DNA of 8,847 bases from Planctomycetia bacterium (GCA_005773755.1 SXHE01000012.1:1-8847), one strand, 5' to 3'; shown: positions 1 through 6,959, counted from the stretch's first letter. A program made the numbers and translations. Notes: generated by a model from the sequence alone, not told the origin.

Positions 1-1
1 C

Positions 2-172
2 CCGCTGTTCGCCGTCGGCTCCGCGCTGTTCGGCCTGTACTTCCTGCGCCGCGCCGTCCAGTTCGCGTGCGACCGCACCGACCGCAAGGCCCGCCGCGTG
101 CTGCACGCCTCGCTGTTCCACCTGCCCGGCGTCTTCGCACTGCTCATGATCGATGCCCTTCTGCTGAAGTGA
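2..172 (+). CDS. ctaB: Heme O synthase (protoheme IX farnesyltransferase), C-terminal fragment
   Basis: Only the last 56 residues and the TGA stop are inside the window; the gene starts upstream of base 1. The visible part has a hydrophobic helix ending in YFLRRA, a basic loop (RTDRKARRVLHASL) and a final membrane helix. This matches the usual end of CtaB/CyoE, where a conserved Arg/Lys-x-Leu-His/Phe-x-Ala-Ser-Leu stretch precedes the last transmembrane segment. The enzyme is an integral membrane protein that adds a farnesyl group to heme b to make heme O, the precursor of heme A for cytochrome c oxidase. The catalytic Asp-rich motifs lie outside the window. The assignment rests on the C-terminal pattern plus the SCO gene that follows after a single base, a pairing typical of cytochrome oxidase assembly clusters. 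Confidence 0.72.
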   Translation, partial: PLFAVGSALFGLYFLRRAVQFACDRTDRKARRVLHASLFHLPGVFALLMIDALLLK

Positions 173-173
173 T

Positions 174-800
174 ATGAAGCGACTTCTGCTCCTCGCAATG
201 CTCCTCGCGGTCGGGTGCGGTACGCGCGCCCCGACCTTTCCCGCGCCGCCCGATCTCGACTATCCCATCGGTGAGTTCAGTCTCACCGAGCGCGGCGGCC
301 AGACGATCACCGACAAGACCCTGCGCGGGCAAGTGTGGATCGGCTCGTTCGTGTTCACCCGCTGCACCGGCCCGTGCCCGGCGGTCACCAACACCATGTC
401 GCGCCTGCAAGCCGACCTGAAAGACGAGATGAAGGCCGGGAAGGTGAAACTCGTTACGTTCACGGTCGATCCCGCGCGCGACGACCTCAAAGCGCTGAAG
501 GAGTACGCCTACTCGCGACAGGCGGACCCGGCGAACTGGCTGTTCCTCACCGGCGACGAGAAGACCGTTCACAAAATCCTGCAAGACCAGTTCAAGCAGG
601 CCGTGGAACGCAAGCTCGGCCCGGACGTGAAGCCGGGCGACGAGTTCGGCCACAGTACCCACCTCATCCTCGTGGACAAGACCGGGGTGATCCGCGGCAT
701 GTACGAAGGGCTGACCGACGAGAACATGCCCGACGGCAAGGACCGCTTCGAACACGGCCTCCGTCACCTCAAATCGCGCGTGAGTGAGTTGGTGAAGTAA
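174..800 (+). CDS. senC: SCO1/SenC family copper chaperone lipoprotein
   Basis: A 208-residue protein of normal SCO length. Residues 1-15 form a lipoprotein signal ending in LAVGC, so Cys15 is the predicted lipidated residue and the protein should be anchored outside the cytoplasmic membrane. The thioredoxin-like domain (about 30-205) carries the SCO copper motif CTGPCP with Cys64 and Cys68. His160 in the GHSTHLILVD segment corresponds to the third copper ligand of the family. SCO proteins deliver copper to, or reduce the cysteines of, the CuA site of cytochrome c oxidase subunit II. The ATG lies one base after the stop of ctaB, so the two are almost certainly cotranscribed and probably translationally coupled. 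The TAA stop is shared with the left edge of a long palindrome (798-893), which may be an inserted element that rebuilt the stop codon. Confidence 0.93.
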   Translation: MKRLLLLAMLLAVGCGTRAPTFPAPPDLDYPIGEFSLTERGGQTITDKTLRGQVWIGSFVFTRCTGPCPAVTNTMSRLQADLKDEMKAGKVKLVTFTVDPARDDLKALKEYAYSRQADPANWLFLTGDEKTVHKILQDQFKQAVERKLGPDVKPGDEFGHSTHLILVDKTGVIRGMYEGLTDENMPDGKDRFEHGLRHLKSRVSELVK

Positions 801-893
801 TACGGTTCCCAGGAATTTGCTGCCGCTGAAACCGTGACACCCGCTCTCCAACGGTCGCGGTTCACCGGCGGGTATTTCCTGGGAAGCGTATTA
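798..893. repeat. Long imperfect palindrome, MITE-like element or hairpin terminator
   Basis: The outer 18 bases at each end (798-815 and 876-893) are inverted copies with one mismatch, reading TAATACG then TTCCCAGGAA. Complementarity continues inward with small interruptions: GCCG 822-825 with 866-869, TGAA 827-830 with 861-864, CCG 832-834 with 858-860, and GAC 836-838 with 854-856. The loop is about 15 bases. At least two inner mismatches would be G-U pairs in RNA. Both edges are TA dinucleotides, as expected if TA is the duplicated target of a Tc1/mariner or IS630-type element. The left TA is the first two bases of the SCO stop codon. There is no coding capacity and no T-tract after the stem. 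It may alternatively act as a transcription terminator or RNA-stabilising hairpin. Confidence 0.7.
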
Positions 894-978
894 CTCCGCG
901 CACGTGACGTGCTCGCCTTGCCAAGCTTTCCAACTGCCGCGATATGGACGTGTCGTGATATGGGTGAGAAAGCCAATA

Positions 979-998
979 CCAGCGCGCCAGGGCGCTGG
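979..998. repeat. Short inverted repeat (stem-loop) upstream of the secreted protein gene
   Basis: CCAGCGC at 979-985 is perfectly complementary to GCGCTGG at 992-998, with a 6-base loop. No T-run follows, so a classical intrinsic terminator is not supported. It lies between the SCO gene and the next start, so it could be a weak terminator, an operator, or chance in GC-rich DNA. Confidence 0.4.
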
Positions 999-1047
999 GC
1001 CAGTGGATTTGCCCTGACAGTAGCCAACAGAAGTCACGCGGGTGGGT

Positions 1048-1053
1048 TATACT
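1048..1053 (+). promoter_or_regulatory. Candidate -10 element for the 1089 gene
   Basis: TATACT matches five of six bases of the sigma-70 -10 consensus and stands out in GC-rich DNA. A start near 1060 would leave a leader of about 29 bases before the ATG at 1089. No convincing -35 lies 16-18 bases upstream; the TTGACA-like CTGACA at 1014-1019 is too far away (28 bases). Confidence is therefore limited. Confidence 0.35.
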
Positions 1054-1088
1054 GTGCGAACCGCGACGCTTCCCGTCGGAGCGCTCTC

Positions 1089-1655
1089 ATGCGTCGATGT
1101 TTGCTGTTGTGCTGCTGCGCTGTCGCGCTGAGTGCCTCCGATCGCGCGCTCGCGGTTGCGCCGACTTCGCCGTCGGAGCCTCCCCCGAAACCGGCCCGTT
1201 TGCAACACGGCAGCATCGAGGTCGAGCGCAACTACCACCTTCGCGACGTTGCCGATTGGCACTTCGCCAGCGGCCGGTATCGCGAAGCACTCAATGCCTA
1301 CAGCCGCCATCAAGCATTCGGTCGTTGTGGTAATGGTGTGTTCGGGAGTGTCGATCACAGGACTTCGCGCATCGCGCTCTGCCACGCGCACCTGAGACAA
1401 CACTTCGTCGCGGCGTATGTGTGCTTCGACGGGGCACAAAACTGGATGGGCTACCACGCTACCGCGCACTTCCTCATTCAACTCTACCGTGAGGCCGGGC
1501 AACTGAACGACTTGCCCGGCGTCATGGTCGGCCGGTGTGAACCCCGCTTTGTCGGCTACCTGCTGCGCGAAGAGCAGCGCGGCGCGATCCCGCCCTGGCC
1601 CGAAGGCGTGCCGAAGCCGCCGAAGGGTTCGCTGCCGAAAGCACTTCCACGGTAG
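1089..1655 (+). CDS. Small secreted protein of unknown function, possible TPR-like segment
   Basis: A 188-residue protein I do not recognise. ATG 1089 is chosen because GGAG (1078-1081) sits 7 bases upstream and because the protein then begins with a clear export signal: MRR, a hydrophobic core containing four cysteines, and a likely signal peptidase site after ALA near residue 23. The frame is open upstream to 834, but that extension crosses the palindrome and shows no protein-like character. The mature part starts Pro-rich, then has a helical stretch (DVADWHFASGRYREALNAYSRHQ) resembling one tetratricopeptide helix pair. Four further cysteines (in GRCGN, ALCHA, YVCFD and GRCEP) could form two disulfides outside the cytoplasm. 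The C-terminus is Pro/Lys-rich. It stands alone between unrelated genes, so context gives no function. Confidence 0.75.
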   Translation: MRRCLLLCCCAVALSASDRALAVAPTSPSEPPPKPARLQHGSIEVERNYHLRDVADWHFASGRYREALNAYSRHQAFGRCGNGVFGSVDHRTSRIALCHAHLRQHFVAAYVCFDGAQNWMGYHATAHFLIQLYREAGQLNDLPGVMVGRCEPRFVGYLLREEQRGAIPPWPEGVPKPPKGSLPKALPR

Positions 1656-1715
1656 CCACTCTGCACCACAATCCCACAATGGCGAACACACGCTTCGCTT
1701 GCCTGGGAGTTGCTC

Positions 1716-3026
1716 ATGTCTGCTCCGTCCACGGTTCCGCACACGCGCATTCTCATTGGGCTGGTCGGCGGGGCCGTGCTGGGCTGCACGATCAACGCCC
1801 TCAAGGGCGAGGGCGTGATTAGCGGCGAGATCGTCGCGGGGGTGGTGAAGTACGTCACCAAGCCCGTCGGCGACCTCTTCCTGAACCTGCTGTTCATGGC
1901 GATCATCCCGCTGGTGTTCGCGTCGCTCGCGGTGGGCGTGACGCGGCTCGGCGGCGGGCAGAACGTCGGGCGGGTCGGGTTCAAGACCATCACCTACTTC
2001 CTCGTCACCACCGCGTGCGCCGCGGCCATCGGGCTGACGCTCGTGAACGCCATCCGGCCGGGCGACCAGATTCCGCAGGGGAAGAAGGACGAACTGACCG
2101 CGCAGTACAAGGACGAGGCCGGCAAGAAACTGGAGAAGAAGGAAGGGGACGAAGGGTTCGGCATCAACACGTTCGTGAACATCGTCCCGCGCAAGGCGCT
2201 GGAGGCGTTCGTCAAGCAGGACATGCTCGCCATCATCTTCACGGCGATCATCGTCGGCATCGCGCTCACGCGCATGCCGTCCGACCGGGCGAAGCTGATG
2301 ATCGAACTGCTCGAGGGTATCAACTTCATCGCGGACTTCATTCTGCGGCTGGCAATGCGGATCGCCCCCTACGCGGTGTTCTGCCTCATCTTCTCCACCA
2401 CCGCCGCACTTGGGTATCAGGTTCTGGTCGCGCTCGCGGCGTTCATCTTCACGGTCCTCGGCGGACTGGCGATTCACCTGTGTATCGTGCTGCCGCTGCT
2501 GGTGAAGTTCCTCGGCGGCATGTCGCCGATTGAGTTTTTCCGCAAGAGCCGCGGGACGATGGTGACGGCGTTCAGCACGAGTTCGTCGAGCGCGACACTG
2601 CCGACCGCGATGAAGTGCGCGGAGGAAGAACTGGGCGTGCCGCCGACGGTGTCGCGATTCGTGCTGCCGCTGAGTGCGAGCATGAACCACAACGGCACGG
2701 CCCTGTTCGAGTCGGTCACGGTCCTGTTCCTCGCGCAAGCGTTCGGCATCGACCTGACCCTCGGCCAGCAACTCGTTGTGCTGGTGCTGTGCATCCTGAC
2801 CGCGACCGGGATGGCCGGCGTGCCGGGCGGCTCGCTCCCGCTCATCGGGCTGATTCTGGTTCAGGTCGGCGTGCCCGCGGGCGCGATCGCGCTGGTGCTG
2901 GGCGTGGACCGCATCCTGGACATGTGCCGCACCACGGTGAACGTGACCGCGGACCTGACGACCGCGGTTTACGTCGCGCGCAGCGAGCCGGAGTTGGAAT
3001 CGGCGGGGCAAGAGCAGCCGAAGTGA
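1716..3026 (+). CDS. Sodium/dicarboxylate or acidic amino acid symporter (SDF/GltP-DctA family)
   Basis: A 436-residue integral membrane protein, full length for the family. ATG 1716 is preferred over the in-frame TTG at 1710 because GGGAG (1705-1709) lies 6 bases before it. Hallmarks are the first re-entrant hairpin with SSSSATLP (serines 289-292), a NHNGT motif (324-328) where most members have NMDGT, the second hairpin AGVPGGSLP, and a last helix with DRILDMCRTTVNVT. In that helix Asp402, Arg405, Thr406 and Asn409 match the substrate and sodium ligands of GltPh. The retained Arg405 indicates a carboxylate-bearing substrate such as glutamate, aspartate or a C4-dicarboxylate. A Lys/Glu-rich soluble loop (KKDELTAQYKDEAGKKLEKK) separates early membrane helices. 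It is separated by 60 bases from the gene before and 213 from the gene after, so it may be its own unit. Confidence 0.93.
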   Translation: MSAPSTVPHTRILIGLVGGAVLGCTINALKGEGVISGEIVAGVVKYVTKPVGDLFLNLLFMAIIPLVFASLAVGVTRLGGGQNVGRVGFKTITYFLVTTACAAAIGLTLVNAIRPGDQIPQGKKDELTAQYKDEAGKKLEKKEGDEGFGINTFVNIVPRKALEAFVKQDMLAIIFTAIIVGIALTRMPSDRAKLMIELLEGINFIADFILRLAMRIAPYAVFCLIFSTTAALGYQVLVALAAFIFTVLGGLAIHLCIVLPLLVKFLGGMSPIEFFRKSRGTMVTAFSTSSSSATLPTAMKCAEEELGVPPTVSRFVLPLSASMNHNGTALFESVTVLFLAQAFGIDLTLGQQLVVLVLCILTATGMAGVPGGSLPLIGLILVQVGVPAGAIALVLGVDRILDMCRTTVNVTADLTTAVYVARSEPELESAGQEQPK

Positions 3027-3040
3027 GGAACATTAACAAT

Positions 3041-3068
3041 TTGACGCGGCCGGAAGTGGTCGAAAAAT
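3041..3068 (+). promoter_or_regulatory. Candidate promoter upstream of the kinase (distal)
   Basis: TTGACG (3041-3046) is one base off the -35 consensus. AAAAAT (3063-3068) follows after 16 bases and matches four of six -10 positions. This is one of the few AT-rich spots in the region and lies just after the symporter stop. It would give a leader of about 165 bases to the GTG at 3240. Weak evidence from sequence alone. Confidence 0.3.
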
Positions 3069-3092
3069 CGCGGACGTTCTGCCGTGGCGCTG

Positions 3093-3121
3093 TTGACATT
3101 GTTCCAAAGCGCGTCAGTATG
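3093..3121 (+). promoter_or_regulatory. Candidate promoter upstream of the kinase (proximal)
   Basis: A perfect TTGACA -35 hexamer is at 3093-3098. The best -10 candidates at the right distance, CAGTAT (3115-3120) or AGTATG (3116-3121), are poor. A start near 3128 would put the hairpin at 3143-3164 close to the 5' end of the mRNA and leave a leader of about 110 bases. Confidence 0.35.
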
Positions 3122-3142
3122 GGATCGGCGGTGCTTCACCCT

Positions 3143-3164
3143 CATTGGCCGCGCCCGGCCAATG
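3143..3164 (+). promoter_or_regulatory. Perfect 9-bp stem-loop in the kinase leader
   Basis: CATTGGCCG (3143-3151) and CGGCCAATG (3156-3164) are perfect inverted repeats around a 4-base loop. The stem falls between the candidate proximal promoter and the kinase start codon. It could be an RNA leader hairpin or a palindromic protein-binding site. No T-run follows, so termination is not indicated. Confidence 0.5.
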
Positions 3165-3239
3165 CCCGCCGTGGTTCCGTGGTACAAGGCGCGGACGCCC
3201 GTAGTCCGGAATCGCGGCGGTCCCATTTGGGAGCCAGCC

Positions 3240-5066
3240 GTGTCGGATCCCCTTATTCCCCCCACATCCCCCCCCGACCGCGCGCTCGACCCGGAGCGGA
3301 CGGACGACCAACCCGCGTTCCCGGCCGCGGCCGGCTCGGCAGACGCGATCACGCGCGAGGACTCGGCACTCGCCGTGCCGGTTTCCTCGCTTCCCCTCCC
3401 CGCGCTCGTAGGGCCGTACCGCGTGGCGCGCGAGATCGCGCGCGGCGGTATGGGCGTGGTGCTCGCCGCCGAAGACCCGAAACTGGGGCGCGATCTCGCG
3501 ATCAAGGTGCTGCTCGACGCGCACCGAGACAAGTCGTCGTACCGCGAGCGCTTTCTCGAAGAGGCCCGCGTCACCGGATTGCTGCAGCACCCCGGCATCA
3601 TCCCCGTGTACGAGGAGGGAGAACTGGCGGACGGGTGCCCGTACTTCGTCATGCCGCTGGTCGATGGGGAGACACTTGCCGCCCGCCTCGAACGGCGCGC
3701 GAACCCCGCCGAGGAGTTGCCGGGGCTGCTGGCCGTGTTCGCACGGGTGTGCGAAACGCTGGCGTTCGCCCACAGCCGGTGTGTGATCCACCGCGATCTG
3801 AAGCCGCTCAACGTGATGCTCGCCCCGTTCGGCGTGGTGAAGGTGATGGATTGGGGCGTCGCGAAGGTGTACATCCCCGGGCTGGAGGAGGCGATCTACG
3901 AGGGGAGTGGGGAACTGCCCACGCTGTTACTCGGGGCCACCGAGTTCGGCGGCGCGGTCGGCACCCCGGCGTATATGGCCCCCGAGCAGGCGCAAGGGGA
4001 TCGGAGCCGGACCGACGAGCGCACCGACGTGTTCGGGCTGGGCGGCATCTTGTGCGCGATCCTGACCGGTCAGCCGCCGTATCTGGGCACGAGTGCCCAC
4101 CGGGTCCGCGCCCGCGCCGCGCGCGGCGACCTGACCGAAGCGTTTACCCGCCTCGACGCTTCCCCCGCGGCCCGCGACCTCGTGGCGCTGGCCAAGTGGT
4201 GCCTCACCCCGATCCCGGACGCCCGACCCAAGAACGCGCAGGCCGTGCTGGCGGCGCTGAACGCGTACATCGAGTCCGACCTGCGGCGGGCCGAGCGCGA
4301 CCTCGTCCGCTTCTTCGATCTGACACTCGACCTGTTATGCATCGCCGGGCTGGACGGCTACTTCCGGCGCGTGAACCCGAACTTCACCCGCGTTCTGGGC
4401 TATTCGACCGCGGAACTGCTCGCGACCCCGTTCATCGAGTTCGCCCACCCGGACGACCGCGAGGCCATCGCGGCCGAAGTGGAGAAGCTCTCACGCGGGC
4501 TGCCGACGATCCGCTTTCACAGCCGCATCCGCGATGCGCACGGGAACTACCGGTGGTGCGAGTGGACGTCGCAGTCGATCCCGGAGGAGGGGGTGATCTT
4601 CGCGGTCGGCCGCGACATCACCGAACGCAAGCAAGCCGAGGTGGCCTTGCGGCGGAGCGAGGCGCGGACGCGCCAACTGCTCGACCGCGCGTCCGACGCC
4701 TGCATCTGCATGGACGCGGAGGGGCGGATCACCGAGTGGAACCGCAAGGCCGAGCGCCTGCTCGGCTGGTCGCGCGGCGAGGTCCACGGTCGCTCCCTGG
4801 CCGAGACGATCATTCCCGAGGCGCACCGTGATGTCCACGTCCGCGGGCTGGCCCGCTTCGTGGCGACCGGCGAGGCCCACGTGCTCGACCGACCGCTGGA
4901 ACTCGCGGTTCTCGCCCGGGACGATCGAGTCGTCCCCGCCGAGGTGACGATCACGGCGTTCCCGTGGGAGGGGAGTTACATCTTCTCGGCGGCCATTCGC
5001 GACATCTCCGACCGGAAGGCGCAGGACGGCCCGAGCGACCCGGAGCACGACGGCGGTCCCGACTGA
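3240..5066 (+). CDS. Soluble Ser/Thr protein kinase with two C-terminal PAS domains
   Basis: A 608-residue protein starting at GTG 3240, which has GGGAG at 3229-3233 with 6-base spacing, the same arrangement as the preceding symporter. The frame is open upstream to GTG 3084, but that extension would cover the TTGACA box and the leader hairpin. Residues 1-57 are Pro/Asp/Ala-rich and probably disordered. The kinase domain (about 60-345) has the glycine loop GGMG, Lys89, the catalytic loop HRDLKPLN (184-191, Asp186), DWG (Asp204) in place of DFG, and APE (247-249). All catalytic residues are present. A PAS/PAC domain follows (about 355-470, ending DITERKQAE), then a second (about 472-595, ending DISDRKAQ). 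There is no membrane segment and no histidine kinase, GGDEF or other output domain. The PAS domains therefore most likely sense a cytoplasmic signal and control the kinase or its substrates. Substrates are unknown. Confidence 0.9.
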   Translation: MSDPLIPPTSPPDRALDPERTDDQPAFPAAAGSADAITREDSALAVPVSSLPLPALVGPYRVAREIARGGMGVVLAAEDPKLGRDLAIKVLLDAHRDKSSYRERFLEEARVTGLLQHPGIIPVYEEGELADGCPYFVMPLVDGETLAARLERRANPAEELPGLLAVFARVCETLAFAHSRCVIHRDLKPLNVMLAPFGVVKVMDWGVAKVYIPGLEEAIYEGSGELPTLLLGATEFGGAVGTPAYMAPEQAQGDRSRTDERTDVFGLGGILCAILTGQPPYLGTSAHRVRARAARGDLTEAFTRLDASPAARDLVALAKWCLTPIPDARPKNAQAVLAALNAYIESDLRRAERDLVRFFDLTLDLLCIAGLDGYFRRVNPNFTRVLGYSTAELLATPFIEFAHPDDREAIAAEVEKLSRGLPTIRFHSRIRDAHGNYRWCEWTSQSIPEEGVIFAVGRDITERKQAEVALRRSEARTRQLLDRASDACICMDAEGRITEWNRKAERLLGWSRGEVHGRSLAETIIPEAHRDVHVRGLARFVATGEAHVLDRPLELAVLARDDRVVPAEVTITAFPWEGSYIFSAAIRDISDRKAQDGPSDPEHDGGPD

Positions 5067-5079
5067 GGTCCCGGTCCGG

Positions 5080-5628
5080 CTACAGTGTCTCGCGCAACGC
5101 GCGGAACACCCGCGCCAGCGCGTCCCCCTGGTAGGGGGCGTTCAGCCCGCTGGGGTTGGGCAGCACCCACACGCGGGTCTCGCCGATCGCGTGTTCCTGC
5201 AACCCGATGGTCGCCGTCGGGCGCGCGAACGCGGCCCGGTACGCGCCGATGCCGAGCACCGCGAGGTAGCGCGGCTCGAACCGCTTCACCTTCGCTTCCA
5301 GGACGCGTCCGCCGGCGTTGTACTCGCGCGGCTTCAGTTCGTCGGCGGTCGCGGTGGCGCGCGCGACGACGTTCGTGACGCCCAGCTTCAGCGGCAACAA
5401 TTCGAGTTCTTCGCTGGGGTCGAACAGCCGTGGGGTGAACCCGGCGGCGTGGAGGGTGGGCCAGAACCGGTTGCCCGGTCGCCCGAAGTGGTGGCCGATG
5501 GCGGCCGTGTACAGGCCGGGGTTGATGCCGCAGAACAACACGTCCAGCCCCGGTCCGATCACGTCCGGCACGGTCTTGTTCTTCGCGGCCTTCAGTTCGG
5601 CCGCGGTCGGTCGCTTGCGGTCGGTCAC
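5080..5628 (-). CDS. mug: G/U(T) mismatch-specific DNA glycosylase (Mug/TDG family)
   Basis: A 182-residue protein close to the length of E. coli Mug. It removes uracil, thymine or ethenocytosine mispaired with guanine, starting base excision repair. Motif 1, CGINPGL (residues 33-39), includes Asn36, equivalent to the catalytic Asn of Mug and TDG. RPGNRFW (50-56) matches the family's AHPANRFW region, and motif 2 is NPSGLN (158-163). The GVTNVV and AGGR segments also match E. coli Mug. The GTG at 5628 overlaps the TGA of the upstream cytochrome gene in a 4-base GTGA, so translation is probably coupled. The first 20 or so residues are Lys/Arg-rich and precede the conserved core, an extension E. 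coli Mug lacks. The frame is open far upstream, but that part runs in a second frame through the cytochrome gene and is not coding. Confidence 0.93.
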   Translation of the reverse strand: MTDRKRPTAAELKAAKNKTVPDVIGPGLDVLFCGINPGLYTAAIGHHFGRPGNRFWPTLHAAGFTPRLFDPSEELELLPLKLGVTNVVARATATADELKPREYNAGGRVLEAKVKRFEPRYLAVLGIGAYRAAFARPTATIGLQEHAIGETRVWVLPNPSGLNAPYQGDALARVFRALRETL

Positions 5629-6959
5629 TTCTTGCCCAGTGTCGTTACCGACGGGTTGCTCAGTGGCGGCGCGTCGGGCGGGGCCTTGAGCGTTCCGAGG
5701 AACGCGAGCAGCGCGGCCCGGTCGCCGGGGTCGAGTGTATTGTACTTGTCGCGCACACTCCGCGCGTCGCCACCGTGTCTCAGGATCGCGTCGTGCAGCG
5801 TCGGCGCGGAGCCGTCGTGCAGGTACGGGGCGGAGTCCGCGACGCCCCACAGCGCCGGCGTCTTCCACTCGTTCGGCTTCGGGTCGCCGTCCGGGCGCGC
5901 CGGCAGGCCGAACAGCGGCGACGGGCCGACCGCGTACTCGCCCCCGCCGGGCTGCGGGTCGTCGAGGCTGTAGAGCAGGAAGTCGCTGTAGACGCGCTTT
6001 ACGCCGCCCATGTCGGGAACGTGGCACACCGCACAGCCGACCGTGCCGAACAGCTCCTTCCCGCGGGCCGCCTCGGGAACACCTCCCGCTTCGACCGGTT
6101 TGGGCAGCGTCTTCACGAACGCCACGAGCGCCCGGAACTGCTGCTTCGTGAGGTCCGGCGCGGCGTCGTCGTGTGGGGCCGCGTGCGGCCGGGCCTGTTC
6201 CACGGTCGGAGTGCCGAGGCCGAGTTCGTTCGCGCACGCCGCGGCGACGAACTCTTCGAGGGTGGCGAATTGCGCCTTCCAGCCGAACTTGCCGACCCCG
6301 CCCGCGACGTGCCGCACCCGGCCGACCGGGATGCTGTCGAACTCGACGCTCATTTCCTTGAAGGCCGTGCGCACCCCGCGGTTGCGGGCGTTCTTCAGGA
6401 TCGCGCGGTCCGAGATCAGGTCCACCCAGCCCGCGCCGAACAGGGCCGTGGTCTGCACGGACTGTGTGTGAACTGGGTCGTACTCGGGCGCGGTCCGCGT
6501 GGTCGGGCACCGCGGGTCGCCGGTCCGCACCTCGCGCGCGGGCACCGTGGGGTACATCTGCCGCAGCTTGCGCGCCGTCTCTTTGTGGGCCGGGTTGGTG
6601 CTGAAGTTGTGGACCGTGCCGGTGAGGAACCGCGGGTCGTCCGGCCGCGGGAACACCTCGAAACTGGTCGCGTTGTGCTCGACGTTGCCGCCGCCGCCGA
6701 GACCGCCCTGGAAGTGGCACGCGGAACACGACTTCGCGTTGAACACCGGGCCGAGGCCGTCGCCCCCGGCGCGCGCGTCGTTCGGCGTCCACTCGTGCTC
6801 GAACAGCTCGCGCCCTTCGGCGATCTCCGAGGCGCGGGCGCTCGGACCCCAGATGATGGGCAGCCCGTCCGAGAAGAACCGCCAGTACGCGAGGACCGCG
6901 ACCGCGGCGATGGTGCCCGACCAGATGACGCGACGTTGACCCGCGAGTGAGAGGCGCAC
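5625..6959 (-). CDS. Membrane-anchored di-heme c-type cytochrome, DUF1111 di-heme oxidoreductase family
   Basis: A 444-residue protein starting at GTG 6959, which has a strong GGAGGG Shine-Dalgarno (6965-6970) 5 bases away; a GTG at 7019 in the same frame lacks one. A single membrane helix (about 11-29) follows a basic N-terminus, so the rest should be outside the cytoplasm. Two heme c sites are present: CSACH (Cys78, Cys81, His82) after GPVFNAKS, and CAVCH (Cys309, Cys312, His313) after GKELFGTVG. The C-terminal ALWGV...APYLHDGSAPTLHDAI segment (His381) is characteristic of the DUF1111 family, which resembles the MauG and bacterial di-heme peroxidase fold. The electron donor and substrate are unknown; peroxidase or thiol oxidoreductase activity has only been suggested for the family. 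It is fourth in the operon and its stop overlaps the start of mug. Confidence 0.88.
   Translation of the reverse strand: MRLSLAGQRRVIWSGTIAAVAVLAYWRFFSDGLPIIWGPSARASEIAEGRELFEHEWTPNDARAGGDGLGPVFNAKSCSACHFQGGLGGGGNVEHNATSFEVFPRPDDPRFLTGTVHNFSTNPAHKETARKLRQMYPTVPAREVRTGDPRCPTTRTAPEYDPVHTQSVQTTALFGAGWVDLISDRAILKNARNRGVRTAFKEMSVEFDSIPVGRVRHVAGGVGKFGWKAQFATLEEFVAAACANELGLGTPTVEQARPHAAPHDDAAPDLTKQQFRALVAFVKTLPKPVEAGGVPEAARGKELFGTVGCAVCHVPDMGGVKRVYSDFLLYSLDDPQPGGGEYAVGPSPLFGLPARPDGDPKPNEWKTPALWGVADSAPYLHDGSAPTLHDAILRHGGDARSVRDKYNTLDPGDRAALLAFLGTLKAPPDAPPLSNPSVTTLGKK

Noticed and set aside
900..912. Inverted repeat GCACGT-G-ACGTGC.
   Set aside because: A 6-bp arm palindrome in GC-rich intergenic DNA with no matching second site; too weak to call an operator.
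941..963. Direct repeat of GATATGG, 16 bases apart start to start.
   Set aside because: Only two short copies; compatible with chance and with no nearby feature it explains.
834..1088. N-terminal extension of the secreted protein gene to 834.
   Set aside because: It would begin inside the palindrome and bury the signal peptide; the ATG at 1089 has a Shine-Dalgarno and an export signal.
1047..3011. A 654-codon open frame on the minus strand opposite the secreted protein and the symporter.
   Set aside because: Its translation is a low-complexity Arg/His/Asp/Glu-rich sequence, as expected from the antisense frame of GC-rich genes, while the plus strand here encodes clear protein families.
2615..4831. 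A 738-codon plus-strand open frame across the symporter end and the kinase.
   Set aside because: It is Arg/Pro/Gly-rich without motifs and overlaps two confident genes in another frame; it is a GC-bias shadow.
5055..5073. Direct repeat of GGTCCCG at the kinase/mug convergent junction, examined as a possible shared terminator.
   Set aside because: No stable stem followed by a T-run is visible on either strand in this 13-base gap or its flanks.
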